DNA of 64,000 bases from [Mycobacterium] zoologicum (GCF_020172665.1 NZ_CP083985.1:4128755-4192754); one strand, 5' to 3'; shown: positions 35,996 through 44,841, numbered from the stretch's first letter. The notes: a model not told the origin generated them from the sequence alone. Translations and numbers: made by a program.

Positions 35996-36913
35996 ATGGA
36001 ACTGCGGCATATCAGGTACCTGTTGGCGGTCGCCGATCATCAGAACTTCACCCGGGCGGCCGAGGCACTGCACGTCTCCCAACCGACACTGTCCCAACAG
36101 ATCAAACAACTCGAGCACACGCTCGGGGTCGAACTGTTCGATCGCTCCGGCCGTACTGTCCGGCTCACCGACGCCGGGTCTGCCTACGCACACCATGCCC
36201 GACTGGCGCTGCGCGACCTGCAGGCCGCCGAGCGGGCCGTGCACGACGTGCGCGATCTGTCCCGCGGCAACCTGCGGATCGCGATGACTCCCACCTTCAC
36301 CGCATATCTGCTCGGGCCGCTGATTCACCGGTTCCGGTCGGCCTACCCAGGCATTCGACTGACCGTGCTGGACACCAGCCAGGATCGCATCGAGGCCGAC
36401 CTGTTGGCGGACCGACTCGACCTCGGCATCGGCTTCGCCGGTCCACACGCCGCCGGAATCGACGCGCAGACGTTGTTCACCGAGACGCTCGGCCTGGTCG
36501 TCGGATCGGGCCATCCACTCGCGGCGACCCCCGCCCGGGTGCCGGTCTCGCAGCTGGCCGACACACCGCTGGGGCTGCTCAGCGCCGACTTCGCCACCCG
36601 GTTACACGTAGACGACTACTTTGCGGACTGTAAAGTGCCGCAAAACATTGCGATCAACGCGAACTCGATCAGCGCGCTACTGGAGCTGGTACGCCACAAC
36701 GTCGTCGCCACCGTATTACCGGATGCGATCACCAGCGAACGCCCCGACCTGCACCCGGTTCCCCTGGACCCGCCGCTGCCGACCCGCACCGTGGCACTGC
36801 TGCAGCGCGCCGGCGTCTACCGGTCCGCCGCGGCGCGGGCATTCGCCGAGACCGTCGACGCGGTGGTAGCCGAGCGGCGGTGCCCATCAGGCAAGTATTG
36901 GTCGTACCAATAG
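35996..36913 (+). CDS. LysR-family regulator (CynR-like), intact copy
   Basis: A 305-residue LysR protein. The winged HTH is at residues 1-60 (MELRHIRYLLAVADHQNFTR, ALHVSQPTLSQQIKQLE), and the substrate domain follows with GNLRIAMTPTF and the late VATVLPDAI segment. It ends in PSGKYWSYQ. The promoter side faces the GH25 gene with 49 bp between starts. It heads the cassette LysR, noncoding element, protein A, protein B, which is duplicated at 39283-40428. Confidence 0.92.
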   Translation: MELRHIRYLLAVADHQNFTRAAEALHVSQPTLSQQIKQLEHTLGVELFDRSGRTVRLTDAGSAYAHHARLALRDLQAAERAVHDVRDLSRGNLRIAMTPTFTAYLLGPLIHRFRSAYPGIRLTVLDTSQDRIEADLLADRLDLGIGFAGPHAAGIDAQTLFTETLGLVVGSGHPLAATPARVPVSQLADTPLGLLSADFATRLHVDDYFADCKVPQNIAINANSISALLELVRHNVVATVLPDAITSERPDLHPVPLDPPLPTRTVALLQRAGVYRSAAARAFAETVDAVVAERRCPSGKYWSYQ

Positions 36914-36955
36914 TTCCACGTGGATCTGCGTATTGGACAGTGCGCCCGTTGCCTT

Positions 36956-36998
36956 CCATGCTGAATGTCATCTGAGTGAACACTTTTCAAACAGATGG
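36956..36998 (+). promoter_or_regulatory. Conserved 43-bp element before protein A, copy 1
   Basis: This stretch matches 39689-39731 at 42 of 43 positions, although the genes around it differ at many positions. It has CATCTG (36969-36974) and CAGATG (36992-36997), able to form a stem with a 17-nt loop, and ends 8 bp before the start of protein A. It may be a LysR binding site, a promoter or a leader hairpin. Confidence 0.6.
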
Positions 36999-37006
36999 AA
37001 CATGGT

Positions 37007-37264
37007 ATGCAATTTTTGAAGTTGAACTTGATCAACAAGCACGGGGTCTCCGACCGACACGGCGAGGTGCTGATCGCCACGTCTGAAATCGAGTCGGTGC
37101 GCTCGTTCATCCATGCCGATCACATGCTGTCGCACCACGAGGTCGGTTCGATCATCACCACCAAGACCGGTGACAAACACCATGTCTCGCAACACACCAA
37201 TGAGATCGCCGACATGCTGCGGTCAGCGGCCGATCACGAACAAGACTGGGTGGCCATCCGATGA
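37007..37264 (+). CDS. Small conserved protein A, copy 1
   Basis: An 85-residue soluble acidic/His-rich protein (MQFLKLNLINKHGVSDRHGE..., HADHMLSHHEVGSIITTKTG). It is close to the protein at 39740 along its full length. ATG 37007 was chosen because similarity between the copies begins there; ATG 36995 is inside the conserved element. It overlaps protein B by 4 bp (ATGA). No known family is recognised. The ITTKTGDKHHVSQHTNEIA part looks like a small beta domain plus helix. Confidence 0.75.
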   Translation: MQFLKLNLINKHGVSDRHGEVLIATSEIESVRSFIHADHMLSHHEVGSIITTKTGDKHHVSQHTNEIADMLRSAADHEQDWVAIR

Positions 37265-37707
37265 CGATCGCGGTATACGACGACGAGGCCCTGGGCGTGC
37301 CCGAGCTGGCCCAACTCGAACGATGGCTGCACGTCCCCCGCGGGCACCGTATCGCGTTGATCAACGCACCCGTCGATTCGGCACTGCGACTGTTGGCCGT
37401 CAGCCGCAGGAACCCCTACGACGCCGACGTGATAATCGCTTTCGCGACGCGGCGCAAGGAACTTGCCCGGCTGAAGGCGGCCTACCGTACCGCCTCCGCG
37501 AGCCGGCCGACGTGGATTGTTCACCCCGATCCGGACCGGCCCGGGACGGACCTGCGCTGGCAGTGGCTCATAGCCGCGCTACGCCAGTACGGCGTCAACG
37601 CGGTGCAACAGGTTCCGATCGGCCGGCTCTGGTCGGCGGTGCTGTTGCAGCCGATCCACGACGCCCATCCGGGCGAGGAACTGGTGGGCCATCCGGGTTC
37701 TTCCTAG
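37261..37707 (+). CDS. Protein B, DUF3052-like, copy 1
   Basis: A 148-residue soluble alpha/beta protein. The strand-helix order (RIALINAP, VIIAFATRR, PTWIVHPDPDRPGTDLRW, VNAVQQVPIGRLWSAVLLQP) is like DUF3052 proteins of actinobacteria, in which a late strand with a conserved Trp-Ser is typical. The relation is tentative. Coupled to protein A. The second copy is at 39994. Function is unknown. Confidence 0.72.
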   Translation: MTIAVYDDEALGVPELAQLERWLHVPRGHRIALINAPVDSALRLLAVSRRNPYDADVIIAFATRRKELARLKAAYRTASASRPTWIVHPDPDRPGTDLRWQWLIAALRQYGVNAVQQVPIGRLWSAVLLQPIHDAHPGEELVGHPGSS

Positions 37708-37710
37708 CCG

Positions 37711-38427
37711 ATGCCTACCACCCCGCGCCTGTGGCTGATGACGCCCGTGGCCATTGGGCTGCTCGTTCTCGGCTGTCACCACCACCAGCCTCCGGGTTCG
37801 TCAACCCGTTCTGGGGCAATCACTTTGGAAGATGCCGCGATGGCAGCGATGCCACCGGGATGGCAACCCCATGTCGTCACTCCGATCAGTCAGCAAGAGG
37901 CCCAGGACACCGTGTTGGGCTACTTCGAGATGACGCTCCAGGCCCTTCCACCGGGAGCCGTCATCGTCGCCACCGACTACGGCGGAGCCGAAACCACCGG
38001 ACCGTGCAACGGCGCGGTCGCCGGCACCGACCCGCCGCAGGAGTTCTCGGCCATCGGTCAACTCGAGACGCCCGGACCGGGGTCGGACCGCACCGTCGTC
38101 GCCGTCGGCGACACCTGGAGGAGTTGGGGCTGGTGGGTATTCGAGCGAGACGGTCTTGCCAAGCCCAACAGATTCGGCTACGCCCCGGACGGTTACGCCT
38201 TCCAGATCCAGGTATCCGACCCGCCCGGATACTCGCCGATCGTCAGCGCCATTTCACCCTGCTACTCGCACGCCGCGGCACGTGCTGACGCCCCGTTTCC
38301 GGCGATGATCTCCGCCGACGGCCGGCTCGACGACGTCGGAGCCTCGCGCCCCGTTTCGTACGGCATACAGTTCGTCAGCCATAACGGCGTCAGCGGGCGG
38401 TCGCATGCCTTCCGAAGTGCTCGGTGA
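37711..38427 (+). CDS. Putative secreted lipoprotein
   Basis: A 238-residue protein with a lipoprotein signal: VAIGLLVLGC puts the lipidated Cys at about residue 22, followed by HHHQPPG. The mature part has Trp-rich strands (DTWRSWGWWVFERDG) and a Cys pair, and no enzyme motif that I recognise. The gene begins 3 bp after protein B and its last 38 bp overlap the convergent hydrolase gene. It has no copy in the second cassette. Confidence 0.78.
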   Translation: MPTTPRLWLMTPVAIGLLVLGCHHHQPPGSSTRSGAITLEDAAMAAMPPGWQPHVVTPISQQEAQDTVLGYFEMTLQALPPGAVIVATDYGGAETTGPCNGAVAGTDPPQEFSAIGQLETPGPGSDRTVVAVGDTWRSWGWWVFERDGLAKPNRFGYAPDGYAFQIQVSDPPGYSPIVSAISPCYSHAAARADAPFPAMISADGRLDDVGASRPVSYGIQFVSHNGVSGRSHAFRSAR

Positions 38428-39238
38428 GCAGCTTGGTCAGCCGCTGCGGCGCCTCGTCCGGAATCCAGTGACTGATCCCTTCCAGCGTCTGCAACTCCCA
38501 CGGACCGGTGACGCGCCGCTGGGACAGCTCATGGCCCTTGCGGCCGACGGCGGTGTCGCCGTCGCTCCACACCTGCAGGGTGGGAACCGGCACCTTGCGC
38601 CGCAGAATGGCCGGCGGCGTCAGCGGCATGCCCCGATACCAGTTCAGCGCGGTTCGGGCGCTGCCGAGCCGCTGCAGTTCGGCGAAATCCCTGGCGGCGT
38701 TCGCCTTGCTCTGGCCGGTTCCGTGCAGGTTGGCGATGAAGCGGGATTCGTTGCCCAACAACATCTCCGGCAGCCACGGCAGCTGGAAGAACAGCATGTA
38801 CCAGGACTTGAGGGCCTGGCCGCTGCGGGCCATCGACTTGATGAAGGCCAGCGGATGCGGAACCGATACCGCACTCAGGGTCTTGACCAGGTCAGGGCGC
38901 TCGGCCGCGACGCCCCACGCGACGGCGGCTCCCCAGTCGTGGCCGACAACGTGCACCGGACCGACACCGGCGGCGTCGATCAGGGCGACGGCGTCGGCGA
39001 CCAGCTCGGTCAGCCGGTAGTCGCGGCGCCGCGTCGGCAGCGCGCCGGGTGTGTAGCCGCGCTGATCCGGCGTCAGCGTCCGGAACCCTTGATCGTTCAG
39101 CAGTTCGGCCACCTCCACCCAGGACGACGAGGTCTGCGGAAAGCCGTGCAGCAGCACGACCGGGACGCCGTCCTGCGGGCCGGAGTCGCGGACGGCGAAA
39201 ACGAGACCCTGTCGTTCGAATGTGGTCAGTCTGGACAT
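38390..39238 (-). CDS. Alpha/beta hydrolase (epoxide hydrolase/dehalogenase-like)
   Basis: A 282-residue alpha/beta hydrolase. HGFPQTSSSW is the oxyanion segment, VVGHDWGAAVAW carries the Asp nucleophile in an HDWG context, the acid Asp lies in WSDGDTAV and the His in ISHWIPDEAP. The motif set points to epoxide hydrolases of the EphF/EphA kind. It is divergent from the LysR remnant and convergent on the lipoprotein gene. The substrate is unknown. Confidence 0.88.
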   Translation of the reverse strand: MSRLTTFERQGLVFAVRDSGPQDGVPVVLLHGFPQTSSSWVEVAELLNDQGFRTLTPDQRGYTPGALPTRRRDYRLTELVADAVALIDAAGVGPVHVVGHDWGAAVAWGVAAERPDLVKTLSAVSVPHPLAFIKSMARSGQALKSWYMLFFQLPWLPEMLLGNESRFIANLHGTGQSKANAARDFAELQRLGSARTALNWYRGMPLTPPAILRRKVPVPTLQVWSDGDTAVGRKGHELSQRRVTGPWELQTLEGISHWIPDEAPQRLTKLLTEHFGRHATAR

Positions 39239-39282
39239 ATAGCCATCTTCTCAGTCCTGCCGATCATTTCTATAGTTGATCG

Positions 39283-39646
39283 ATGGAGTTGCGACATGCC
39301 GATGGGCCTGCTCAGCTCGGACTTCGCCACTCGGCTGCACGTGAACTCCTATTTCGCGGAATACAAAGCGCCGCACTATGTTGCGATCGAGTCGAACTCG
39401 ATGAGCGCGCTATTGGAGTTGGTGCGGCGCAACGTCGTCACAACCGTGTTGCCGGCCGCGATCACCAGCGAGCAGGCCGACCTGCACCCGGTGGTCTTGG
39501 AGCCGTCACTGCCGATCCGCACCGTACAACTGCTGCAGCGTGGCGGCATCTACCAAACTGCCGCGGCACGCGCATTCAGCAGCACCTTGGACACGGTGGT
39601 GGCCGAACGGCGGTGCCCCTCGGGCAAGTATTGGTCATATCAATAG
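39283..39646 (+). pseudogene. LysR remnant with internal deletion (second cassette copy)
   Basis: The first codons (ATG GAG TTG CGA CAT, MELRH) equal the start of the intact LysR at 35996, and the leader CTATAGT...GATCGATGGA is also shared. Directly after, in another frame, the sequence continues with GLLSSDFATRLHVNSYFAEY and runs to the same PSGKYWSYQ end. Roughly 185 codons are missing, including the whole DNA-binding domain. A 116-residue frame from ATG 39296 stays open and could make the effector-domain half, but a regulator is no longer encoded. Confidence 0.85.
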
Positions 39647-39688
39647 CTCCCGGTGGATCTAAGTATTGGACATCGATTACGTCGGCTC

Positions 39689-39731
39689 CCATGCTGAATG
39701 TCGTCTGAGTGAACACTTTTCAAACAGATGG
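39689..39731 (+). promoter_or_regulatory. Conserved 43-bp element before protein A, copy 2
   Basis: Matches 36956-36998 with one difference, which changes CATCTG to CGTCTG and still allows G-U pairing with CAGATG (39725-39730). It ends 8 bp before protein A copy 2, with GGGGGCGG ahead of the ATG. It is kept although the LysR gene upstream is broken. Confidence 0.6.
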
Positions 39732-39739
39732 GGGCGGCG

Positions 39740-39991
39740 ATGCAATATCTGAGGTTCAACCTGATCAACAAGCACGGGGTCTCTGACCAACGTGGCGAGG
39801 TGTTGATCGCCCCGTCCGAGATCGAGTCGGCGCGCTCCTTCATACACACCGACCACATCCTGTCCCATCACGAAATCGGCGCGATCATCACGACCAAGAC
39901 CGGTGACAAGCACTACGTCTCACAACACACCAACGAGATCGCCGAGATGCTCCGCATGGCCGACGATCGCGAGAGAGGCTGGATTTCCTAA
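39740..39991 (+). CDS. Small conserved protein A, copy 2
   Basis: An 83-residue paralogue of the protein at 37007 (MQYLRFNLINKHGVSDQRGE, HTDHILSHHEIGAIITTKTG, VSQHTNEIAEMLRMADD). The His-rich middle is kept. ATG 39740 is preferred, with GGGGGCGG upstream, and ATG 39728 is in frame. The next gene starts 3 bp after the stop. The reading frame is intact, so the copy may be functional. Confidence 0.75.
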   Translation: MQYLRFNLINKHGVSDQRGEVLIAPSEIESARSFIHTDHILSHHEIGAIITTKTGDKHYVSQHTNEIAEMLRMADDRERGWIS

Positions 39992-39993
39992 CA

Positions 39994-40428
39994 ATGACAA
40001 CTGCCCTGGATTACGAGCTCGAGATCGTCGACCCACCCGGTTTTGCCCAACTGGTGGAGCGACTGAAGCTCGGACACGACCGCCGTATCGCGGTCATCAA
40101 TGCACCGCTGCATTCAGCGTTGCGCCAACTGCCGGTCAGTCGCGAGAACCCCTACGGCTCCGACGTAGTCATCGCGTTCGCGATGCGACGAGTAGATCTG
40201 GCCTGGTTGAAGCCGGCCTATCGGGCCGCCTATGCGCGTCGGACGAGTTGGCTCGTCTATCCCGAGCCGACCCGCCCCGGAACAGACCTGCGCTGGGACT
40301 GGTTCCTGGCGGCGCTACGTCAGTACGGCGTCCACGTCATCGAGCAGATTTCCATCGACAGAAACTGGTCGGCAGTCCAGTTGATGTCGAAGCAGGCCGG
40401 CGATCAGGACGCGACCCTGGTGGGGTAA
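39994..40428 (+). CDS. Protein B, DUF3052-like, copy 2
   Basis: A 144-residue paralogue of the protein at 37261. Matching segments are RRIAVINAPLHSALRQLPVS, NPYGSDVVIAFAMRR, PTRPGTDLRWDWFLAALRQYGV and IDRNWSAVQL. The frame is intact. It ends just before a convergent tRNA-Ser. The role is unknown. Confidence 0.72.
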   Translation: MTTALDYELEIVDPPGFAQLVERLKLGHDRRIAVINAPLHSALRQLPVSRENPYGSDVVIAFAMRRVDLAWLKPAYRAAYARRTSWLVYPEPTRPGTDLRWDWFLAALRQYGVHVIEQISIDRNWSAVQLMSKQAGDQDATLVG

Positions 40429-40435
40429 AAAATTG

Positions 40436-40522
40436 CGGTGGCGGAGGGATTTGAACCCCCGGACGGTTTTGGCCGTCTCTCGCTTTCAAGGCGAGTGCAT
40501 TAGGCCGCTCTGCCACGCCACC
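40436..40522 (-). tRNA. tRNA-Ser(TGA)
   Basis: An 87-nt class II tRNA on the minus strand with acceptor GGTGGCG/CGCCACC, anticodon loop CTTGAAA (TGA), long variable arm (GACGGCCAAAACCGTC) and T arm GGGGGTTCAAATCCCTC. It reads UCA. It is the fourth serine tRNA of the window. Confidence 0.96.
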
Positions 40523-40546
40523 GCGGAAAATCGTACCCTGGCCGTC

Positions 40547-41515
40547 ATGCGTGCCATCATCGCCGACTCCCCCGAAGTGCTGTCCTGGAAGGACGTCGCA
40601 GACATCCAGCCCGATCCGGGCGAAGTTCTGATCCAGGTCGCCGCAGCCGGGGTGAACCGCGCCGACCTGTTGCAGGCGGCCGGAAAGTATCCGCCACCCC
40701 CGGGAGCCAGCGAAACCATCGGCTTGGAGGTGTCCGGTGTGATCGCCGCGCTCGGTGACGGGGTCGAGCAGTGGAGCATCGGCCAGGAGGTGTGCGCACT
40801 GTTGACCGGCGGCGGCTACGCCGAGTACGTGGCGGTGCCCGCCCCGCAGGTACTGCCGATTCCCGCCGGTGTGGACCTGGTGGACGCCGCGGCGTTGCCG
40901 GAGGTGGCCTGCACGGTGTGGTCGAACCTGGTGCAGACCGCCGGCCTGTCCGAGGGCCAACTACTTCTGGCGCACGGCGGCGCGAGCGGGGTGGGCAGCC
41001 ACGCCATTCAGGTGGCCCGCCAACTCGGCGCGTGGGTGGCCGTCACCGCCGGGTCCGATACGAAGTTGCAGCTCTGCCGTGAACTGGGCGCGGAGATCAC
41101 CGTCAACTACCACGACGAGGACTTCGTCGAGCGCGTCCGCGAGGCCGGCGGCGCCGACGTGATCCTGGACATCATGGGCGCCGCCTATCTGGACCGCAAT
41201 ATCGACGCCCTGGCAGTCGACGGGCGCCTGGTGGTGATCGGGATGCAGGGCGGGGTCAAGGGCGAGCTGAACATCGGCAAACTGCTCGCCAAGCGAGCCG
41301 GGGTGATCGGCACGACGTTGCGCGGCCGGCCGGTGGAGGGCCCACACGGCAAGGGCGCCGTGGTCGCGGCCGTGGCCGAGAAGGTCTGGCCGATGCTGGC
41401 CGACGGCCGGATCAAACCGGTGATCGGGGCCAGCCTGCCGATCGCTCAGGCCGCTGAGGCGCACCGATTGTTGGCCTCCGGTGAGGTGGCCGGGAAGGTC
41501 GTGCTGACCGTCTGA
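40547..41515 (+). CDS. Zeta-crystallin-type NAD(P)H:quinone oxidoreductase (Rv3777-like)
   Basis: A 322-residue medium-chain reductase without zinc ligands. GroES-like N-terminus (GVNRADLLQAAGKYPPPPGASETIGLEVSG), Rossmann domain with LLAHGGASGVGSHAIQVARQLGA, and ILDIMGAAYLDRNIDAL. It is of the TP53I3/quinone reductase group that reduces quinones or enones with NADPH. Position next to the Rv3778c-type gene is conserved. Convergent with that gene across a palindromic repeat. Confidence 0.9.
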   Translation: MRAIIADSPEVLSWKDVADIQPDPGEVLIQVAAAGVNRADLLQAAGKYPPPPGASETIGLEVSGVIAALGDGVEQWSIGQEVCALLTGGGYAEYVAVPAPQVLPIPAGVDLVDAAALPEVACTVWSNLVQTAGLSEGQLLLAHGGASGVGSHAIQVARQLGAWVAVTAGSDTKLQLCRELGAEITVNYHDEDFVERVREAGGADVILDIMGAAYLDRNIDALAVDGRLVVIGMQGGVKGELNIGKLLAKRAGVIGTTLRGRPVEGPHGKGAVVAAVAEKVWPMLADGRIKPVIGASLPIAQAAEAHRLLASGEVAGKVVLTV

Positions 41516-41523
41516 CCCCTCCT

Positions 41524-41591
41524 GCGCCGAGCGCGCACAAACGTCCACCCCCACCTGGGGAGATACCGGAACTTTCTGCACGCTCGGCGCA
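41524..41591. repeat. Dispersed palindromic repeat, copy 3
   Basis: Arms GCGCCGAGCGCGCA (41524-41537) and TGCACGCTCGGCGC (41578-41591) pair at 13 of 14 places with the other a G-T. The centre has ACAAACGTCC and CCCACCTGGGG as in copy 1. It lies between the convergent oxidoreductase and aminotransferase-like genes and may end both transcripts. Confidence 0.65.
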
Positions 41592-41602
41592 AGGGAAAGG
41601 CG

Positions 41603-42799
41603 TCAGCCCAGCGACGCCAGCGCCCGAACCAACTGATCGACCTCGGACATGGTCGAGTAGTGACTCAACCCGATGGTGACCGCTCCCCCGATGTCGTCCA
41701 CCCCGATCGCCTCAAGCACCCGCGACCCGGCGTTGGCGATCGCCAGCACGCCATTGTCGGCCAGGCGCTGCACCACCCGCTCGGCCGGCACGTTACGCAC
41801 CGCGAAGCTCACCACCGGGATGCGTGCCTCGGGCTGGCCGATCATCATCACCAACGGCAGCGACCGCAGTGAGTGCAGCAGGTAGTCGAACAGCCGGTTC
41901 AGGTACTCGGTGACCGAGCGCATCGAGATGGCCAGCCGCTCCGGCCGGCTGCCGCGGGCCGACTCATCCAGCGACGCCAGGTATTCGACGCTGGCAACGA
42001 CCCCGGCCAGCAGGCCGAACTGGTGCAGTCCCACCTCCAGGCGGGCCGGGCCGGTAGCCACCGGATCGAGCGACACCGACGCGAAGGTGTCGATCAACGC
42101 CGGGTCGCGGAACACCAGCGCACCCACCGGTGGGCCGCCCCAACTGGCGGCGTTGACGGCCACCACGTCGGCACCGATGTCGTTGATGTCCATCAGCTGA
42201 TACGGCGCGGCCGCGGAATGGTCGACAACCGCGACTCCGCCCACGTCGTGGATCAACTTGGTGACCGGCCGCAGGTCGGTGATGGTGCCCAGCACCCCCG
42301 ACGCCGACGTCAGGGCCACCAGCCGGGTCGACTGGTTGATCAGGTTCGCCCACTGCCAGCTCGGCAGCTCCCCGGTCTCGATGTCCACCTCGGCCCAGCG
42401 CAGCTTGGCGCCGTAACGGTTGGCCGAACGCACCCAGGGCGCGATGTTCGCCTCGTCGTCGAGCCGGGTGACCACGGTCTCGTAGCCCAGGCTGACCCGC
42501 GACGACGCGGCATCGGCCAGCGCGCTCAACAGCACCGCACGATCCGGGCCCAGCACCACCGCGTCGGGATCGGCCCCGAACAGGTCGGCCACCGCCTGGC
42601 GGGCCGCCACCAGCACCGCCGCACTGCGCCGCGCCGCCGGGTGCGGACCAGCCGCCGTCGCCAGTGATCCGCGGAAGGCGGTGGACACCGTGGTCGCCAC
42701 CGAATCCGGGATCAACATGCCGGTCGGAGCGTCGAAATGCACCCAGCCGTCACCCAACGTCGGGTGCAGTCCTCGCACCCGGGCGACGTCGTACGCCAT
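41603..42799 (-). CDS. Cysteine desulfurase-like PLP-fold protein lacking the canonical lysine (Rv3778c-like)
   Basis: A 398-residue class V aminotransferase-fold protein. The order of motifs is that of NifS/Suf[12 protein letters not shown], the substrate loop [24 protein letters not shown] (Asp-His of the cofactor site), then at about residue 222 [11 protein letters not shown], where the PLP lysine (SGHK...YGP) is expected and absent. The catalytic Cys loop is also not obvious. It may be a non-catalytic partner or use PLP differently. ATG 42799 gives the family length. It is divergent from the membrane glycosyltransferase gene. Confidence 0.88.
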   Translation of the reverse strand: MAYDVARVRGLHPTLGDGWVHFDAPTGMLIPDSVATTVSTAFRGSLATAAGPHPAARRSAAVLVAARQAVADLFGADPDAVVLGPDRAVLLSALADAASSRVSLGYETVVTRLDDEANIAPWVRSANRYGAKLRWAEVDIETGELPSWQWANLINQSTRLVALTSASGVLGTITDLRPVTKLIHDVGGVAVVDHSAAAPYQLMDINDIGADVVAVNAASWGGPPVGALVFRDPALIDTFASVSLDPVATGPARLEVGLHQFGLLAGVVASVEYLASLDESARGSRPERLAISMRSVTEYLNRLFDYLLHSLRSLPLVMMIGQPEARIPVVSFAVRNVPAERVVQRLADNGVLAIANAGSRVLEAIGVDDIGGAVTIGLSHYSTMSEVDQLVRALASLG

Positions 42800-42888
42800 G
42801 GCAGCCACCTTCAAATACACAGGTACCTGAGAACGGATAGCTCCCCCGCCACGCTCAGCCGCCTCACCTAGGCAGACATACTAGTGCA

Positions 42889-44841
42889 GTGCTTGTGGGC
42901 CCCGGATTGATTGCCGCCTTGGCGCTCCTTGTCGTACCCGGAACCCTGGTGGCGGCCGGTGCGCGACTGTCTTGGCCGTTGGCGGTGACGGTCGGGCCGG
43001 CCCTGACCTACGGCCTGGTGGGCCTGGCGATCGTGCCGTTCGGCGCGTGGGGAATCCCCTGGAACGCGGGCACCGCCGGCGCGACGCTGGTGGTGGGCGG
43101 CGCTTTGGTGGCCGGGCTTGCGCGCGGGTTCCGGTCGCTGCTGGACCGTCGCCCCGGTATTCACGTGGCCGCGCCGGGATCGTCGGGCGGGCCGACGCTG
43201 CTGGTGGCCGCCGGGGCGCTGATCGGCATGGTCCTGATCGGCTGGGCGGCGGTGCGCGGGCTGGGCCATTGGCAGTCGATCCCGAGCACCTGGGACGCGG
43301 TCTGGCACGCCAACACCGTGCGCTTCATTCTCGACACGGGCCAGGCCTCCCCCACCCACATGGGCGAGCTGCGCAACGTCGAGACCCACGCCCCGCTGTA
43401 CTACCCGTCGGCGTTTCACGCGCTGACGGCGGTGCTGTGCCAGCTGACCGGTGCCGCACCCACCTCGGCCGCCACGCTGGCCGGGGTGGCCGCCTCGATA
43501 TGGCTGTTCCCGATCAGCGCTGCGCTGTTGACGTGGGGCCTGCTGCAACGGGTTTCCAGCACGGCGGTGACGGCCTTGTCGGCGGCTGCGGCGGCGGCGT
43601 TGTCGGCATCGTTCACCGCGCTGCCTTACGTCGAGTTCGGCACCGCGGCGCTGCCCAACCTGGTGGGCTACGGGCTGGTGGTGCCGACGTTCACGCTGCT
43701 GACCAGCGTGCGCACCATGCGCGACCGGATTCCGTTGGCGGTGCTGGCACTGCTCGGGACGTTCTCGGTGCACCTGACCGCCGGTGTGGTGACCGTGCTC
43801 TTGGCGGCGGCCTGGTGGCTGTGCCCCCGCGACGGCGCGCTGTGGAACCCGTTGCGCGGCAAACGACGTGACACTCTGGCGCTGGCCTCAGCGGTGGTGC
43901 CGGCCGGGTTGCTGCTGCTGCCGCAGCTGTTGAGTGTGCGCCGGCAGGCCGAGATCATCGCCGGGCATTCGTTTCTGACCCATGAGGGCCGCAAGTCCGG
44001 GCTGCGCGACGCGCTGCTGCTGCACACCCGCCACCTCAATGATTTCGGAATTCAGTACGCGCTGGTGGGCCTGTGCGCGGTGGGCGCGGCGGTATTGCTC
44101 TATAAGAAGGTGTACTGGCCGCTGGCGCTGTGGGCGGTGCTGGTGGTGGGCGTGGTGCAGTCCTCGGCGCCGCTCGGCGGGCCGGTGGGCCGGACGCTCG
44201 GAATGTTCACCGACCTGTTCTACAGCGACCCGCGCCGGATCATGGCGGCGATGACACTGCTGCTGATCCCGATGGCCGGTGTCGGGCTGGCGTTTCTGGC
44301 CGGGTTTGCGGCCAGGCCGGTGGGTGCTCGGCTGCGTCCGGTGCTGACCGGGGTGCTGCTGGTGGCGGTGACGGTCGGGCTGGCCTGGCACTACCTGCCG
44401 CGGCACGCGTTCCTGCTGGGCGACAAGTACGACTCGGTGATGGTCGACGCCCGCGACCTGGAGGCCTTCGCGCATCTGGCGGCGCTGCCCGGGGCGCGCG
44501 ACAGCGTGATCGGCAACGCCAACGTCGACGGCAGCTCCTGGATGTACGCCGTCGCCGACCTGCACCCGCTGTGGACGCACTACGACTATCCGCAGCAGGA
44601 GGGCCCCGGCCCGCAGCGGTTCATCTTCTGGGCGTATGCCGACGACGCCGACACCGATCCGCGGGTGGCGCAGGCCGTGCATGACCTCAACATCCGCTAT
44701 GTGCTGATCAGCAGCCCGATAGTGCGCGGGTTCACCCTGCCCGACGGACTAGTCTCACTGGATAAATCGCGGTCATGGGCCAAGATCTACGACAACGGCG
44801 GGGCCACTATCTACCAATGGCAGGGAGGCGCGGGGCATTGA
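42889..44841 (+). CDS. Rv3779-like multi-pass membrane protein (putative GT-C glycosyltransferase)
   Basis: A 650-residue membrane protein with ten or more helices and outer loops. An early loop has STWDAVWHANTVRFILDTG, the acidic pattern expected for a GT-C enzyme using a polyprenyl-phosphate sugar. The last ~150 residues form a soluble domain (VIGNANVDGSSWMYAVADL). The M. tuberculosis counterpart has been connected with polyprenyl-phosphomannose formation, so a role in lipoarabinomannan or arabinogalactan building is probable. The GTG start lies 89 bp from the divergent gene. The end overlaps bpa. Confidence 0.88.
   Translation: MLVGPGLIAALALLVVPGTLVAAGARLSWPLAVTVGPALTYGLVGLAIVPFGAWGIPWNAGTAGATLVVGGALVAGLARGFRSLLDRRPGIHVAAPGSSGGPTLLVAAGALIGMVLIGWAAVRGLGHWQSIPSTWDAVWHANTVRFILDTGQASPTHMGELRNVETHAPLYYPSAFHALTAVLCQLTGAAPTSAATLAGVAASIWLFPISAALLTWGLLQRVSSTAVTALSAAAAAALSASFTALPYVEFGTAALPNLVGYGLVVPTFTLLTSVRTMRDRIPLAVLALLGTFSVHLTAGVVTVLLAAAWWLCPRDGALWNPLRGKRRDTLALASAVVPAGLLLLPQLLSVRRQAEIIAGHSFLTHEGRKSGLRDALLLHTRHLNDFGIQYALVGLCAVGAAVLLYKKVYWPLALWAVLVVGVVQSSAPLGGPVGRTLGMFTDLFYSDPRRIMAAMTLLLIPMAGVGLAFLAGFAARPVGARLRPVLTGVLLVAVTVGLAWHYLPRHAFLLGDKYDSVMVDARDLEAFAHLAALPGARDSVIGNANVDGSSWMYAVADLHPLWTHYDYPQQEGPGPQRFIFWAYADDADTDPRVAQAVHDLNIRYVLISSPIVRGFTLPDGLVSLDKSRSWAKIYDNGGATIYQWQGGAGH

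Noticed and set aside
39296..39646. The 116-codon remnant of LysR as a functional small protein
   Set aside because: It lacks the DNA-binding domain and begins at a deletion junction with a frame change. It is annotated as a pseudogene, though expression as an effector-domain fragment cannot be excluded.
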